Assembly (NCBI GenBank): GCA_947000775.1
Contig: CAMQGK010000565.1
Location: 2,306,501 to 2,370,500 of the forward strand
DNA from: Pterois miles
Taxonomy: Eukaryota; Chordata; Actinopteri; Perciformes; Scorpaenidae
Direction: 5' to 3'
DNA length: 64,000 nt
Under the pieces are notes generated by a model. It was not told where the DNA came from and ran no database searches. It saw nothing but the letters and a program-made list of their open reading frames with translations. Shown piece after piece: positions 52,601 through 57,602 of this stretch (its first letter is position 1; every line of letters begins with the position of its first letter). Both the position numbers and the translations under genes were made by a program.

Positions 52601-55066
52601 CCCAGGGGCTTCTCTCCCTCTCCGTTATGGTCGTCCCTGAGGTCCACCTCTCCTAATGCCATGCTATGTAGCGCTGACAGCTACCTTCAAAAGCAACAGC
52701 AGGGGTGCGCTAAACAGCAACCCCCCCACTGCTCACTGCTCCTTGCTTTCTCAGGCACAGAAATAACACACCGTGGCAGACAGAGATACAAAGATATGGT
52801 GAGCAGCAATTGCTTATCCACATACATGTACACCTTTCTATACTGTGAATCTTCTTCTTTCAGCTCTCAGCAGCAGCTACCCCTCCTCCTGCCTCCACCC
52901 AGCAACCAGAGATAACAGCCTTCCCTTCGGGCAGGCAGGCAGGCAGGCAGGCAGGCAGCGAAGGGGACAGCCATGGATGTGTTCTGCCTGCTATCTAATG
53001 AGCGTCGGCATGTCACCGTGGGCCTGTCTGCTGGTCCCAGCCAGCCAAGCATCCATACATGTGGAATCAGCACAGTCTATCAAACAGCTGGCAGACAGCT
53101 TCTGCTTTTCTCTTCTCTCCTTTCATTCTCTCTCTCTCAGTCTTTCTGCATCTCTACAGTATGTGTCTATTTCTGATCACAAACAAGCAGCGGCCCAGGT
53201 CTGCCTCCTTCGCCGGCACACCTCTCCCTGCCTCTCCCTCACCCAACATCATTGACTTAACATAGACATCCCAAATGAAGGATGGAGGCGAGCTCTGCCA
53301 TAAATAATGCAGCGCCTTCTCCGCCCGGAATGTACTACTTAGCAAAAGGTAATGCAGGAAAATGAGAGTGCGTAATGACGGAGGCGTGCCAGTCGTGTTT
53401 CTCATTTTGCGACAAAAGCTGTGGGAGCTTCTTTCTTTCCATAACTGTCTTTGTTTCTGTCATTCTCTCCCTCTTGCTACCTGCCTGTGTAGAGCACTTC
53501 TGAGTGTTGTCTACACAGAGGACATCAAATGGCCTGCCTTCATAGAGATGCTGGAGTTGCTGCTCCATGCAGAAGTGCTGCTGTCTCAGCGGCTGTGTGG
53601 GGAGATTAGAAGATATCGGGAAGGAGGAAGGGGGAGAGGAAAAATGTCGACAAACGATTGTAGTGTTTCTCTGTCCCAAAACAACATTGTCACTTTGTGT
53701 GATCCATGTTGAGATCCTTCTCCTCGAACAATGCTGCGTCTTTTGGTTTTTGCCACACTGATCCTCTGTTGCTACTTTCGGCTGATAGGCATCTCCGTCC
53801 CTGTGGTGGGGGCTGTTAACAGTCTCATTTGGATTCTAATGAGAGGCTGACATCAAATGACAGGGACATAACACTGACTAAACAGTGCATATTAAAGTCA
53901 AGCACGACCACAACTTTGACAAGTCCATTTTGCACAGTGCCATTTACTAAATGCCATAGATTACATAGTTACCCTGTACACACACGCACTGTGTCGTACA
54001 GCTGACAACATGGGCACTTGACTGGCTCTTCTGCTCAATCGTATTTTGGTTACAGAGTGTTCAGACTGTTTAAACACTCCAGAAGATCTCCAAATGGGTA
54101 GCGAGGGGCCCCTGCACTCCCATCATGCATCTCCAAGAACGCAGGGTTTTGTTCCTGCCTAATCTGATTATGCTAAAGCTGTCTATGATTATTTGCATGA
54201 TTCATTCATCCATCTCCCCCCTTTGCTCGGCCCTGCACTTGTTCATGAAGACCCAAGGTCGCCTATTGTTCAGGCAGGTGGCAGTCTGAGGGCCCCCGAG
54301 CGAAGTCCTGTTACGGAAGAAAACTGCAAATCCATCGCACGCTGTTGCTTACAGTCTCTTACACAGTTGTGCTATGGACAGTAAAAATCACATACAAGCA
54401 TAAAGGGCAACAGTATTATCAGATGAGCTGAGATTTTCCCATCAGGCATCTCACTAGAGGAGCTGATCCTGCATCCTGTTAGTCTTACAAGTTGTTTGAA
54501 CAATATCTTAAAAGGACAGCATCACTTCTTTAAAAGCAGTTTGCATCACATGCAGATCGCCTTCATCTGGACATATTTTATCTTCCACATCTGAACAAAA
54601 ACACGAGGAGTGTGTGTGTTACTGTACCTTGGAAGTGGAAAGCTCTAGACTCGCTGTGGAAGCCCTGGACCTGAGTAACTCCGTCAAAGCCTTCTCCAAG
54701 CGTTAGTTCATCAAACACGCTGATGCGCAGGGCAGGGTCAACCCCAAAACCTACAACTAATGCGCAAACACAAAAACAAGATAGTCATTGTTATTAGTAG
54801 GCGAGGACACCTGTGATGCCATAAAACATATCCACTGCTGGTGTCAGGGGGAAGAGATGGGAGGTTACTGTACTGTGTACAAGCTGCTATATCGAGTAGG
54901 ATTATTTCTCAGAAAGTGGCAAATCATCCAAAAACAACACGACTGAATTATCAGTATCTCATCTTATCTGCTACATGTACAAGGGATGGTTACAGTGACA
55001 GCCCTGTGTCCTACCTGAGGAGGCGCAAAATATGCCGAGAACCAGAAATAGCTGTAATAATCCCAT
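1798..55066 (-). CDS. nell2: nell2, 5' part (13 coding exons; gene continues beyond the left edge)
   Basis: Secreted multidomain glycoprotein of the NELL family. In vertebrates NELL2 is a trimeric neuronal ligand that binds Robo3 and guides commissural axons, and it also acts as a lumicrine ligand for ROS1 (family knowledge). The join, from the start codon, is 55066-55015, 54756-54628, 44760-44610, 42542-42369, 41673-41577, 37469-37397, 35534-35452, 35042-34914, 32169-32067, 27273-27182, 25111-25006, 23996-23868, 1923-1798, which is 1444 nt or 481 codons plus one base. Rough domain positions: signal peptide 1-20, TSPN/LamG 22-228, coiled coil 234-265, VWC1 265-331, VWC2 333-397, EGF1 399-440, EGF2 441-482. 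Motifs such as LKQDHLNSGVILSIHH, RLHYRT, FWLGQRN and IDECAEGKHYCREN match NELL2 better than NELL1. The remaining EGF and VWC exons lie to the left of the window. The teleost paralogue (2a or 2b) is unresolved. Confidence 0.95.
4423..4780 (-). mobile_element. retroelement 3' region with (GATAA)n tail
   Basis: Starts with (GATAA)n at the left, then gaacctttattaatccccgg and an AT-rich body with gaaggtgcaatgaagg twice. In the minus direction it reads as the tail-bearing 3' end of a LINE or SINE. The tail block is shared with 43975-44064, 44229-44290 and 56310-56375. Confidence 0.55.
5328..5668 (+). mobile_element. tRNA-like-headed SINE-type repeat, full length
   Basis: Begins ggggctgcacggtggtgcag with tRNA-like promoter boxes (gtggtgcagtggtta; ggtttgaatc), continues through gtttgcatgttctcccc and cccacagtccaaagacatg, and ends gataagcggttacagatggatgg. 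This is one of the most frequent short repeats in teleosts. Its GATG tail resembles RTE-type LINE 3' tails (inference). Confidence 0.75.
5848..6133. mobile_element. MITE with TTCACACTGCA termini
   Basis: The left end is ctacgttcacactgcaaatg, and the right end on the opposite strand is ttacgctgtgttcacactgc: inverted repeats about 285 bp apart. The interior has a T22 run (5951-5972). The open frame at 5882-6133 lies entirely inside and is not a gene. Confidence 0.7.
8325..9225 (+). mobile_element. L2/CR1-type LINE 3' part, interrupted by a MITE
   Basis: The plus strand reads IKQLQLVQNAAARFLTETKR and LTPILKSLQ, the conserved C-terminal reverse-transcriptase region of L2-type LINEs, with stops after LKSLQ. 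A MITE occupies about 8612-9043. The LINE then resumes with aaatctagacttaaaac and its 3' end, aaagcactttgaatagcc ... tatataaataaacttcc. It is 5'-truncated and dead. Confidence 0.8.
8612..9043 (+). mobile_element. TGCCTTCAA MITE, copy 1, nested in the L2 LINE
   Basis: Ends gctgccttcaagtgaaac and gtaaacacgaccccatttg+aaggcacc form an inverted repeat. The interior (gccatctagaagccacagagg, atgacagaggagaaaga) is shared with 23061-23519. The flanking LINE sequence is gactgtat on the left and gactgtca on the right, a possible decayed 8-bp target duplication. Confidence 0.75.
9632..9995 (-). mobile_element. TGCCTTCAA MITE, copy 2 (inverted)
   Basis: Reads gtgccttcaaatggggtcg at the left and ctcgtaaacacgag near the right, the reverse of copy 1 lying about 600 bp away. 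The interior tgctgttgcttagcagcgg matches the reverse complement of copy 3. The right end is uncertain. Confidence 0.7.
13255..13540 (+). mobile_element. L2/Maui-type LINE 3' end
   Basis: Begins with tctcagttctcttaaaccag and ends with caaagcactttgaattgcc ... gctatacaaataaacttgcc, the characteristic 3' end of fish L2-clade LINEs. Heavily 5'-truncated, no ORF. Confidence 0.8.
17616..18650 (-). mobile_element. degraded hAT DNA transposon with perfect 8-bp target duplication
   Basis: The element is flanked on both sides by GTCATAAT (17608-17615 and 18651-18658), the 8-bp duplication typical of hAT insertions. Its ends form an imperfect inverted repeat: TAGGGCTGTC on the right strand end and TAGTGCTGTA on the left. 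Inside, on the minus strand, lies a remnant of a hAT transposase C-terminus. At 1035 bp it is far shorter than an autonomous hAT element, so most of the transposase is missing. The same terminal sequences occur in other copies in the window. Confidence 0.9.
18125..18522 (-). pseudogene. hAT transposase C-terminal remnant
   Basis: The minus strand reads AELCIGMHECPLEWWQL, then YLATAATSGPCERLFSL, matching the hAT C-terminal dimerisation block (PLxWW ... ATSxxxERLFS). It then continues in another frame as AGNIIEKKRAP and DNVDKLVCLSNWLKDT before a stop at 18127-18125. A stop after the first block and a frameshift after FSL show that it is dead. The N-terminal part of the open frame (18522 to about 18370) does not resemble a known domain. 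Confidence 0.85.
18864..19355. mobile_element. TTAA-bordered MITE, copy 1
   Basis: Begins TTAAAGGAACAGCGTGTAGG and ends near gttacacactg; the right inverted repeat is eroded. The internal text (gaaacatggcg...gatataaacggctcattc and ggtgattatacac) is shared with the copies at 36532-36983 and 50790-51096. Confidence 0.8.
20865..21195. mobile_element. hAT-like MITE with GGGCTGGGC termini
   Basis: The left end is TAGGGCTGGGCGGTAT, and the right end on the opposite strand is CAGGGCTGGGCAATAT: inverted repeats around an AT-rich core of about 300 bp with no ORF. This arrangement is a very common fish MITE. No clear 8-bp duplication was seen. Confidence 0.75.
22496..23060 (+). mobile_element. fish MITE with 'aagtgaagccaatgctaaag' start
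   Basis: Contains gtgaagccaatgctaaagag, gccagcagggggcaactcc and cttcaaaacgacagtccac in order, a combination that recurs widely in fish introns. No ORF. The outermost terminal repeats are truncated. Confidence 0.65.
23061..23519 (+). mobile_element. TGCCTTCAA MITE, copy 3
   Basis: Begins tgctgccttcaactgaaac and ends attggaaggcacc, with the same interior as copy 1 plus about 30 extra bases. It sits directly against the right end of another MITE (22496-23060), and exon 12 lies about 350 bp further right. Confidence 0.75.
23868..23996 (-). CDS. nell2: nell2 coding exon 12 (first EGF-like domain)
   Basis: Encodes HDFCSEGHGCVEHSDCVNLE, then GDCCVCKDG and LRDDNAYCE. The ending matches human NELL2 (LREDNAYCE) rather than NELL1. 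The domain has seven cysteines instead of the usual six, because a Val in the human protein is replaced by Cys in DCCVC. Acceptor ctgcag and donor gtatgg; phase 1 in and 1 out, 43 codons, so it is a symmetrical EGF cassette. Confidence 0.95.
23997..25005 (-). other. nell2 intron 11
   Basis: Intron of 1009 bp, dominated by an AT-rich tandem repeat at 24216-24665 that runs into a LINE-like 3' end. Otherwise featureless. Confidence 0.85.
24216..24720 (+). repeat. AT-rich minisatellite running into a LINE-like 3' end
   Basis: ttattaat(c/t)ac recurs at about 24217, 24277, 24337, 24393, 24449, 24510, 24567 and 24624, giving eight units of 56-61 bp. The array is followed by tgtatgaaaggtgacacac+aaataaagtttgaatgattg, which looks like an L2-type 3' end, so the array probably expanded inside a LINE 3' UTR. 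Confidence 0.8.
25006..25111 (-). CDS. nell2: nell2 coding exon 11 (VWC2, second half)
   Basis: Encodes DRTMHRVV through CPELNCAESEQITLNDRCC and KVCRG, aligning with the QITL..CCKVCKG end of the second VWC domain in NELL2. Acceptor cacag and donor gtacgg; phase 0 in, phase 1 out. Confidence 0.94.
25112..27181 (-). other. nell2 intron 10
   Basis: Non-coding, 2070 bp. It contains a (GT)n tract (27149-27168) close to the exon 10 donor and a short C-rich run near 26350-26367. No repeat family or gene was recognised with confidence. Confidence 0.8.
27182..27273 (-). CDS. nell2: nell2 coding exon 10 (VWC2, first half)
   Basis: Encodes VCLFGGREMVEGDHKAV through LLFECR. The cysteine spacing fits the second VWC domain of NELL2. 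The acceptor is accag and the donor gtaagtc is near ideal. A (CA)n tract in transcript sense starts about 12 bases inside intron 10. Phase 1 in, phase 0 out. Confidence 0.92.
27586..28242 (+). mobile_element. hAT-type non-autonomous element, TAGGGCTGTC family
   Basis: The left end reads CAGGCTGCTAGTTAACGC and the right end, on the opposite strand, TAGGGCTGTCAATCGATTAA. The segment ctccctttaaggtacattt near the right end is shared with the copies at 38574-38905 and 44105-44212. No target duplication is evident, so the left end may be eroded. Confidence 0.75.
28441..28650 (+). pseudogene. orphan coding-like exon or gene fragment of unknown function
   Basis: A polypyrimidine stretch and aatcag (28431-28443) precede an open frame reading DDGAELTSYFLYDEVHPKQH, then GHKQAFAKGRGAAAV and a basic tail ending in LGAIYRRK and TAG at 28648-28650. 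Third codon positions are strongly G/C in an AT-rich intron, as in real fish exons, and AATAAA lies about 14 bases after the stop. There is no in-frame ATG at the start of the open stretch. It may be the last exon of a nested gene, a duplicated exon fragment, or an old retrocopy piece. I do not recognise the protein. The DEVHPKQHGH pattern loosely recalls the DxxH block of SGNH hydrolases, which is speculation. Confidence 0.4.
32067..32169 (-). CDS. nell2: nell2 coding exon 9 (VWC1)
   Basis: Encodes NGTVQCEAISCPPPQCPAGT through CCKECQ, with the CC..C ending typical of VWC domains. N-G-T at the exon start is a potential glycosylation sequon shared with human NELL2. The donor gtgagt is consensus; phase 0 in, phase 1 out. 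Confidence 0.95.
32170..34913 (-). other. nell2 intron 8
   Basis: Intron of 2744 bp. It contains a hAT-type MITE remnant ending in ttgcagccct (about 32345-32690), a dyad symmetry (33976-34004), a poly-T run (34112-34133), a 19-base G run (34487-34505), an 11-base C run (34547-34557) and (CA)n tracts up to the exon 8 donor. Confidence 0.8.
34873..34901. repeat. (CA)n microsatellite beside the exon 8 donor
   Basis: CA units end 12 bases from the exon 8/intron 8 boundary; in transcript sense this is a GT tract just downstream of the splice donor. Confidence 0.97.
34914..35042 (-). CDS. nell2: nell2 coding exon 8 (end of coiled coil, start of VWC1)
   Basis: Encodes LSRAEEKMNGLDGCYCERTC and on to GCRNCTCT, completing the coiled coil and opening the first von Willebrand C domain. 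The surroundings are odd. A 12-base G run (transcript sense) lies 12 bases upstream of the cag acceptor, where pyrimidines are expected, and the donor gtgggc runs within 12 bases into a (GT)n tract. The exon is a whole 43 codons in phase 0/0, so skipping would keep the frame. Confidence 0.94.
35043..35451 (-). other. nell2 intron 7
   Basis: Short intron of 409 bp. Apart from the C12 run at 35055-35066 beside the exon 8 acceptor, nothing was recognised. Confidence 0.85.
35452..35534 (-). CDS. nell2: nell2 coding exon 7 (CPTC linker and coiled coil)
   Basis: Encodes CPTCNDFHGLVQKIMELQDI and LAKTSSK. The heptad-like L/V/I spacing marks the short coiled coil used for oligomerisation in NELL proteins (function from family knowledge). 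The donor gtaacg is acceptable. Phase 1 in, phase 0 out. Confidence 0.95.
35988..36098 (-). mobile_element. tRNA-headed SINE fragment
   Basis: On the minus strand it begins gggcgccctggtagccc, then cctggtagagcgagtcatt, and ends ggccctttgctgcacgaca, the head region of a common fish SINE. The body is missing. Confidence 0.65.
36532..36983. mobile_element. TTAA-bordered MITE, copy 2
   Basis: Starts TTAAAGGGACAGCGTATAG and ends gttcctTTAA. It shares the gggctactgtagaaacatggcg block with copy 1. The interior around 36590-36770 is rearranged compared with copy 1. Confidence 0.75.
37397..37469 (-). CDS. nell2: nell2 coding exon 6 (end of TSPN/LamG)
   Basis: Encodes GVMQDVEILVMPQGYISQCP and then DLNR, the end of the LamG domain. 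The splice to exon 7 makes an N-R-T glycosylation sequon followed by CPTC, as in other NELL proteins. The acceptor tgcag and donor gtgagt are consensus. Confidence 0.95.
38003..38059. repeat. (CA)n microsatellite
   Basis: About 28 uninterrupted CA units in intron 5. Confidence 0.98.
38574..38905 (-). mobile_element. hAT-type MITE with 8-bp target duplication
   Basis: A 332-bp element bounded by GTTTTTTG on both sides (38566-38573 and 38906-38913). The ends read GGGCTGTCAATCAATTAA and, on the opposite strand, TAGGGCTGTCAGAATTAAC, matching the ends of the larger hAT remnant at 17616-18650. It has no coding capacity. It belongs to the same non-autonomous family as 27586-28242 and 44105-44212. 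Confidence 0.85.
39590..39870 (+). mobile_element. L2-like LINE 3' end
   Basis: AT-rich sequence ending in gggaagcactttgagttac ... gaaaggtgctatacaaataaagtttattattatcattatt, the typical terminal hairpin-like block and ATT-rich tail of an L2-type element. 5'-truncated. Confidence 0.7.
40941..41001. repeat. (CA)n microsatellite
   Basis: About 30 uninterrupted CA units in intron 5. Confidence 0.98.
41577..41673 (-). CDS. nell2: nell2 coding exon 5 (TSPN/LamG)
   Basis: Encodes IYERVVEAPYMDIPED followed by SFWLGQRNAAHGFFK, matching the conserved FWLGQRN segment of NELL2. The acceptor is tgcag and the donor gttagc, a slightly weak but valid GT donor. Phase 2 in, phase 0 out. Confidence 0.95.
41674..42368 (-). 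other. nell2 intron 4
   Basis: Intron of 695 bp. The segment 42150-42225 ends in actggtgcatccctg and resembles the terminus of a common fish hAT MITE. Otherwise nothing was recognised. Confidence 0.75.
42369..42542 (-). CDS. nell2: nell2 coding exon 4 (TSPN/LamG)
   Basis: Encodes FLELESSGQRSEVRLHYRT and later ADDQWHKVSVAVSASH, hallmark strands of the NELL LamG domain. The acceptor ctgcag and donor gtaaga are consensus, with phase 2 in and 2 out. A longer open frame on the same strand in another register is a shadow of this exon. Confidence 0.96.
43975..44064 (+). repeat. retroelement tail with (TATC)n microsatellite
   Basis: The block aatttcccaacttgggatc+aataaagta is followed by about 15 TATC units (44002-44064). 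It is the forward version of the attcctttattagtcccac tail seen elsewhere, with a different microsatellite unit. Confidence 0.7.
44105..44212 (+). mobile_element. 3' fragment of the same hAT-type family
   Basis: Carries ctctttaagatacatttt and ends in atcgtctgacagcc, matching the 3' part of the element at 27586-28242. The 5' part is absent. Confidence 0.65.
44229..44589 (-). mobile_element. tRNA-headed SINE, minus strand
   Basis: On the minus strand the head reads gtagctcagtctgtaggg (A-box-like) and ggttcaagtcccgac (B-box-like). It then runs through a body with aaggcaccaaacccccaac to a tail aatttccccattgtgggac followed by (TCT)n. Length about 360 bp. It is not a functional tRNA, because the cloverleaf is not maintained. 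Confidence 0.75.
44610..44760 (-). CDS. nell2: nell2 coding exon 3 (TSPN/LamG)
   Basis: Encodes the segment with FTVLATLKQDHLNSGVILSI, the first conserved beta strands of the thrombospondin-N/laminin-G fold, where NELL2 is more similar than NELL1. The acceptor is ttctag and the donor gtagga; phase 1 in, phase 2 out. A tRNA-headed SINE begins about 20 bases inside the following intron. Confidence 0.95.
44806..44945. repeat. dispersed fish repeat ('tatatagcgc' type)
   Basis: Contains gctgcatttatatagcgctt, ccaaagcgttttacaatttg and attcacacaccaatggcagc, an arrangement common in teleost introns. Class unknown. Confidence 0.5.
46586..46657. repeat. (TA)n microsatellite
   Basis: About 36 TA units in intron 2. 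Confidence 0.98.
50790..51096. mobile_element. TTAA-bordered MITE, copy 3 (opposite orientation)
   Basis: Both ends are intact: TTAAAGGAACAGTGTGCAGC on the left and, on the opposite strand, TTAAAGGTGCAGTGTGTTGG on the right. The interior is the reverse complement of copy 1 but shorter. TTAA at both borders is what piggyBac-type insertion would leave, though the superfamily cannot be settled from this alone. Confidence 0.8.
54628..54756 (-). CDS. nell2: nell2 coding exon 2 (start of TSPN/LamG domain)
   Basis: The reading GFGVDPALRISVFDELTLGE aligns with the start of mature NELL proteins. Two in-frame acceptors lie six bases apart, so the exon starts at 54756 (adding VV) or at 54750. The longer form gives VVGFG, which resembles the NELL1 mature N-terminus. 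The donor gtacagt is good and the phase is 1 in and 1 out. Intron 2, which follows, is 9.9 kb. Confidence 0.9.
55015..55066 (-). CDS. nell2: nell2 coding exon 1 (signal peptide)
   Basis: The ATG at 55066-55064 has a strong context (A at -3, G at +4). It opens 17 codons reading MGLLQLFLVLGIFCASS, a typical hydrophobic secretion signal core. An in-frame TGA sits upstream at 55132-55130 with no other in-frame ATG between, which supports this start. The exon ends in phase 1 at a consensus donor (gtagg). Intron 1 is only 258-264 bp, depending on the exon 2 acceptor. Confidence 0.9.
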
Positions 55067-55199
55067 GGTGAATGTATAAAAAAATATTAGTCCATGTTGT
55101 GTCCACTTCGGAGAGACAGTGTTGTTCAATCACATGCGAATGATGTATCACCCTCGCGCAGAAGGCTATTACCAATCCCAAATGCTGAGCGGAGGCATC
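55067..55199 (-). promoter_or_regulatory. nell2: nell2 5' leader candidate with upstream ORFs
   Basis: Directly upstream of the start codon the transcript strand carries ATG-TGA (55135-55130, a start-stop element in frame with the main ORF), ATG-GAC-TAA (55095-55087) and a nine-codon ORF (55198-55169). If transcribed, all end before the main ATG and could reduce initiation by scanning ribosomes. The transcription start cannot be placed from sequence alone, and a non-coding first exon further upstream is possible. Confidence 0.45.
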
Positions 55200-55451
55200 A
55201 CCACAACTTTAGATGCCCAGTGATGCAAAATCCGGATGGAAGAAGGTTTCTTTTTTTTTTTTAAAAAAAAAAAGGGGTAACAGTGTGCAAATTATTCCAT
55301 GTAACGCAGGGTCTGCTCCATCAGCACCACCCGCGGCACAGGTGGATAACGGAGGATGCACAAAGCGCGCTGCCGCTGTTTCACCAGCTCAACAGACGCT
55401 CCTACAGCAGCACCAGCGTGAATGAGAGCTGGAGGAGGAGGAGAGGAGAGG

Positions 55452-55497
<46 letters not shown>

Positions 55498-55640
55498 GGG
55501 AAACCTGTCGAGGAGGGAGAGAGAAAGAGAGAGGGAGTGAAAGAGGAACAATGAAGCCCCCTTGTGGCCTGAGATGAAAACCTCCCTGATGAATCCAAAA
55601 CAGGCTACTGGTATTGATGGCAACCACGGCTGTTGCCAAG
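55200..55640 (-). promoter_or_regulatory. probable nell2 proximal promoter region with GA/CT tract
   Basis: This stretch upstream of exon 1 holds a poly-T/poly-A block (55249-55271), a moderately GC-rich segment (55310-55420) and a long pure GA tract (55453-55499), which reads CT in transcript sense. Pyrimidine tracts near promoters are common. No clear TATA box or CpG island was seen, so promoter function is inferred only from position. Confidence 0.35.
55453..55499. repeat. (GA)n microsatellite upstream of nell2
   Basis: Nearly pure GA with one C interruption, about 390 bases upstream of the start codon. Confidence 0.97.
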
Positions 55641-55899
55641 AAAAGAAAATGACTACAGTGCTCCCCAATCCCTGATGGGAAAAGTCATTATGTGTCGGTA
55701 AATTCCTAAGAAATTCCTAATAGAGGGTTTCCTGGAAACAACAATGGGATTTGGCAAAATTCTAACTAAAATAGAGACTGTGTTCAGTTCATTAATTCCA
55801 GTTAAATACTAAACTAGTGTACAGTGCACAGCATGCACAAGTGTGTCGTTTGTCTACATGTAAGCTTATATCCAAGAAATATGAATAATGTTTCCAGTA

Positions 55900-56170
55900 G
55901 GGCTGCAGGGTGGTGCAGCAGTTAGCGCTGTCGCCTCACAGCAAAAGGGTCGCAGGTTTGAACGAGTTTGCATGCTCTCCCCGCGTTAGCGTGGGTTTTC
56001 TCCGGGTTCTCCGGCTTCCTCCCACAGTCCAAAGACATGTAGGTTAACTGATGACTCTAAATGTCCCGTAGGTGTGAGTGTGAATGGTTGTCTATCTTTA
56101 TGTGCCCTGCGATGGATCCAGCCCCGCTGCGACCCCTGATGGGATAAGCGGTTGAAGATGGATGGATGAA
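55900..56170 (+). mobile_element. second copy of the same SINE-type repeat, with target duplication
   Basis: Same order of blocks as at 5328-5668 but with internal deletions (no ggggctcttctg segment). Flanked by GTTTCCAGTA (55890-55899) and GTTTCCAATA (56171-56180), a 10-bp duplication with one mismatch, and it ends in gatggatggatg. This supports retroposition as one unit. Confidence 0.8.
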
Positions 56171-56309
56171 GTTTCCAATAATAAATGATTAACAAAAAAC
56201 TGGATCGAAAATAAGTGTTTCGTTCTATTTAATTCCTCTGGAAATCCATAATTTGTATTAAACTCAGGACAAGAAATTGAAGTAATTAAAATAACATATT
56301 AGGAAGTTA

Positions 56310-56375
56310 TTAGATAAGATAAGATAAGATATTCCTTTATTAGTCCCACAGTGGAGAAATTTACAATTTATTAGG
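56310..56375 (-). repeat. retroelement tail with (GATAA)n
   Basis: Reads agataagataagataagata followed by ttcctttattagtcccacag and tggagaaattt. Isolated tail; the body has been lost. Confidence 0.6.
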
Positions 56376-56496
56376 AAAGAATGGACATAAATAATAACAT
56401 TCTTGTAACTGTTATATTTACAGCACTGAAAACTCTGATTTAAGTATGAAATACTGTATGTCTCTATAACATAATATTAATGACCATATTTAAACT

Positions 56497-56622
56497 ATCC
56501 ATCCATCTGTAACCACTTATCCTGTTTGGAGTCATAAATGATCCTGCATGTCACTGGACTGTGGGAGGAAGCTGGAGAACCCGGAGAAAACCCACGCTAA
56601 CACGGGGAGAACATGCAAACTA
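56497..56622 (-). mobile_element. fragment of the same SINE-type repeat
   Basis: Reverse orientation: ccatccatctgtaaccactt, then gactgtgggaggaagctgg and cacggggagaacatgcaaac. The tRNA-like head is missing. Confidence 0.7.
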
Positions 56623-57289
56623 GGATAAAAACATTTTGTCTTATTATAGACAAGATGTGTAATTAATAACGACATTTGTGGCGGCATTTCATGTAGGTTT
56701 ACTAGTTAAGACCTGCTGGCTCACCGGTTTAGCTAACGTAACATGGAATAGATCTTTCATTAAAGGTGCTAAATGCCAGACTGAGAGCATTTCTGTTCCC
56801 TGTGCAGGGCTGTCAGCATGGAGACAACTGAGTCGGTGGCTTCCAGCTAATGACACTAACAGTGCAAACAATAGCAACAGTGCTGACAGAGCTAACTGTT
56901 AACCTGGGCGGGGTTGGGTGCTACACCTCCGCAACGGTTGATTGGACCGTGTTATCGGCTTTAACCGCCGTATGAGTGCTGTGCAGATCGGTAGCAGCGA
57001 GCTAGTCAATGGGGCATGCTCACATTCACTAACATGATCTAAAAAGCCTGCATTGACAGCCTGGTGAAGCTTGAATTACAACACACACAGAGGGAGGGAG
57101 ACTCTGCTAAGGTAGACATTACTCCGCTATATCTTTACATAGCAAAGAGTTGCTTGATGTTATATTAATACTCTGGATATTGTATAGAGAACCTTTAAAA
57201 TGTTAGGGCCTGTAATGAATAAAACAATACTGTGTCCTTAATCTGATCTTGGATGTTCAACATTTTCAAAACTTTATGATTCAGTGGTG

Positions 57290-57560
57290 CTCAGTCTTAT
57301 TTTATGCTGCAGGACTATGGGGTTTTAAGGAAGCCCCTGACAGTCATGCTATCCAGAGTTGAGCCATGAGGTTCTTTCTCGGGGTGCATAAATATACTGC
57401 AAAGCAGCTATTGAAGGGGACATGGATGGGATGTCATGTCTTGTAAAGCAGAAATGTGAAAGAAGTACAGTTGCTAGAAGGGAGGCTGACCAAAAAGATC
57501 TGTAATTGGGACAGAGCACACAGTTATCCTTGGTCAAGAGAGGTTTCTGGAATAAAATCG
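57290..57560 (+). pseudogene. LINE reverse-transcriptase C-terminal remnant
   Basis: The plus strand reads YAAGLWGFKEAPDSHAIQS, stop, then AMRFFLGVHKYTAKQLLKGT, recalling the 'GVWG...NRAMRFFLGVGKYTP' region at the end of some fish LINE ORF2 proteins. In-frame stops show decay. The clade is uncertain. Confidence 0.5.
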
Positions 57561-57602
57561 TTCTGATTCATACCTTATTTTGAGGGGTAATTTTCACTGT
57601 AA

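Larger units (their letters stand above)
44761..54627 (-). other. nell2 intron 2 (9.9 kb)
   Basis: Mostly unique, moderately AT-rich DNA. Recognised items are a dispersed repeat resembling fish 'tatatagcgc' elements (44806-44945), a (TA)n tract (46586-46657), a TTAA-flanked MITE (50790-51096) and a (GGCA)n tract (about 52931-52958). The 182-codon frame at 52367-52915 is discussed as a weak observation. No further nell2 exon was found. Confidence 0.75.
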
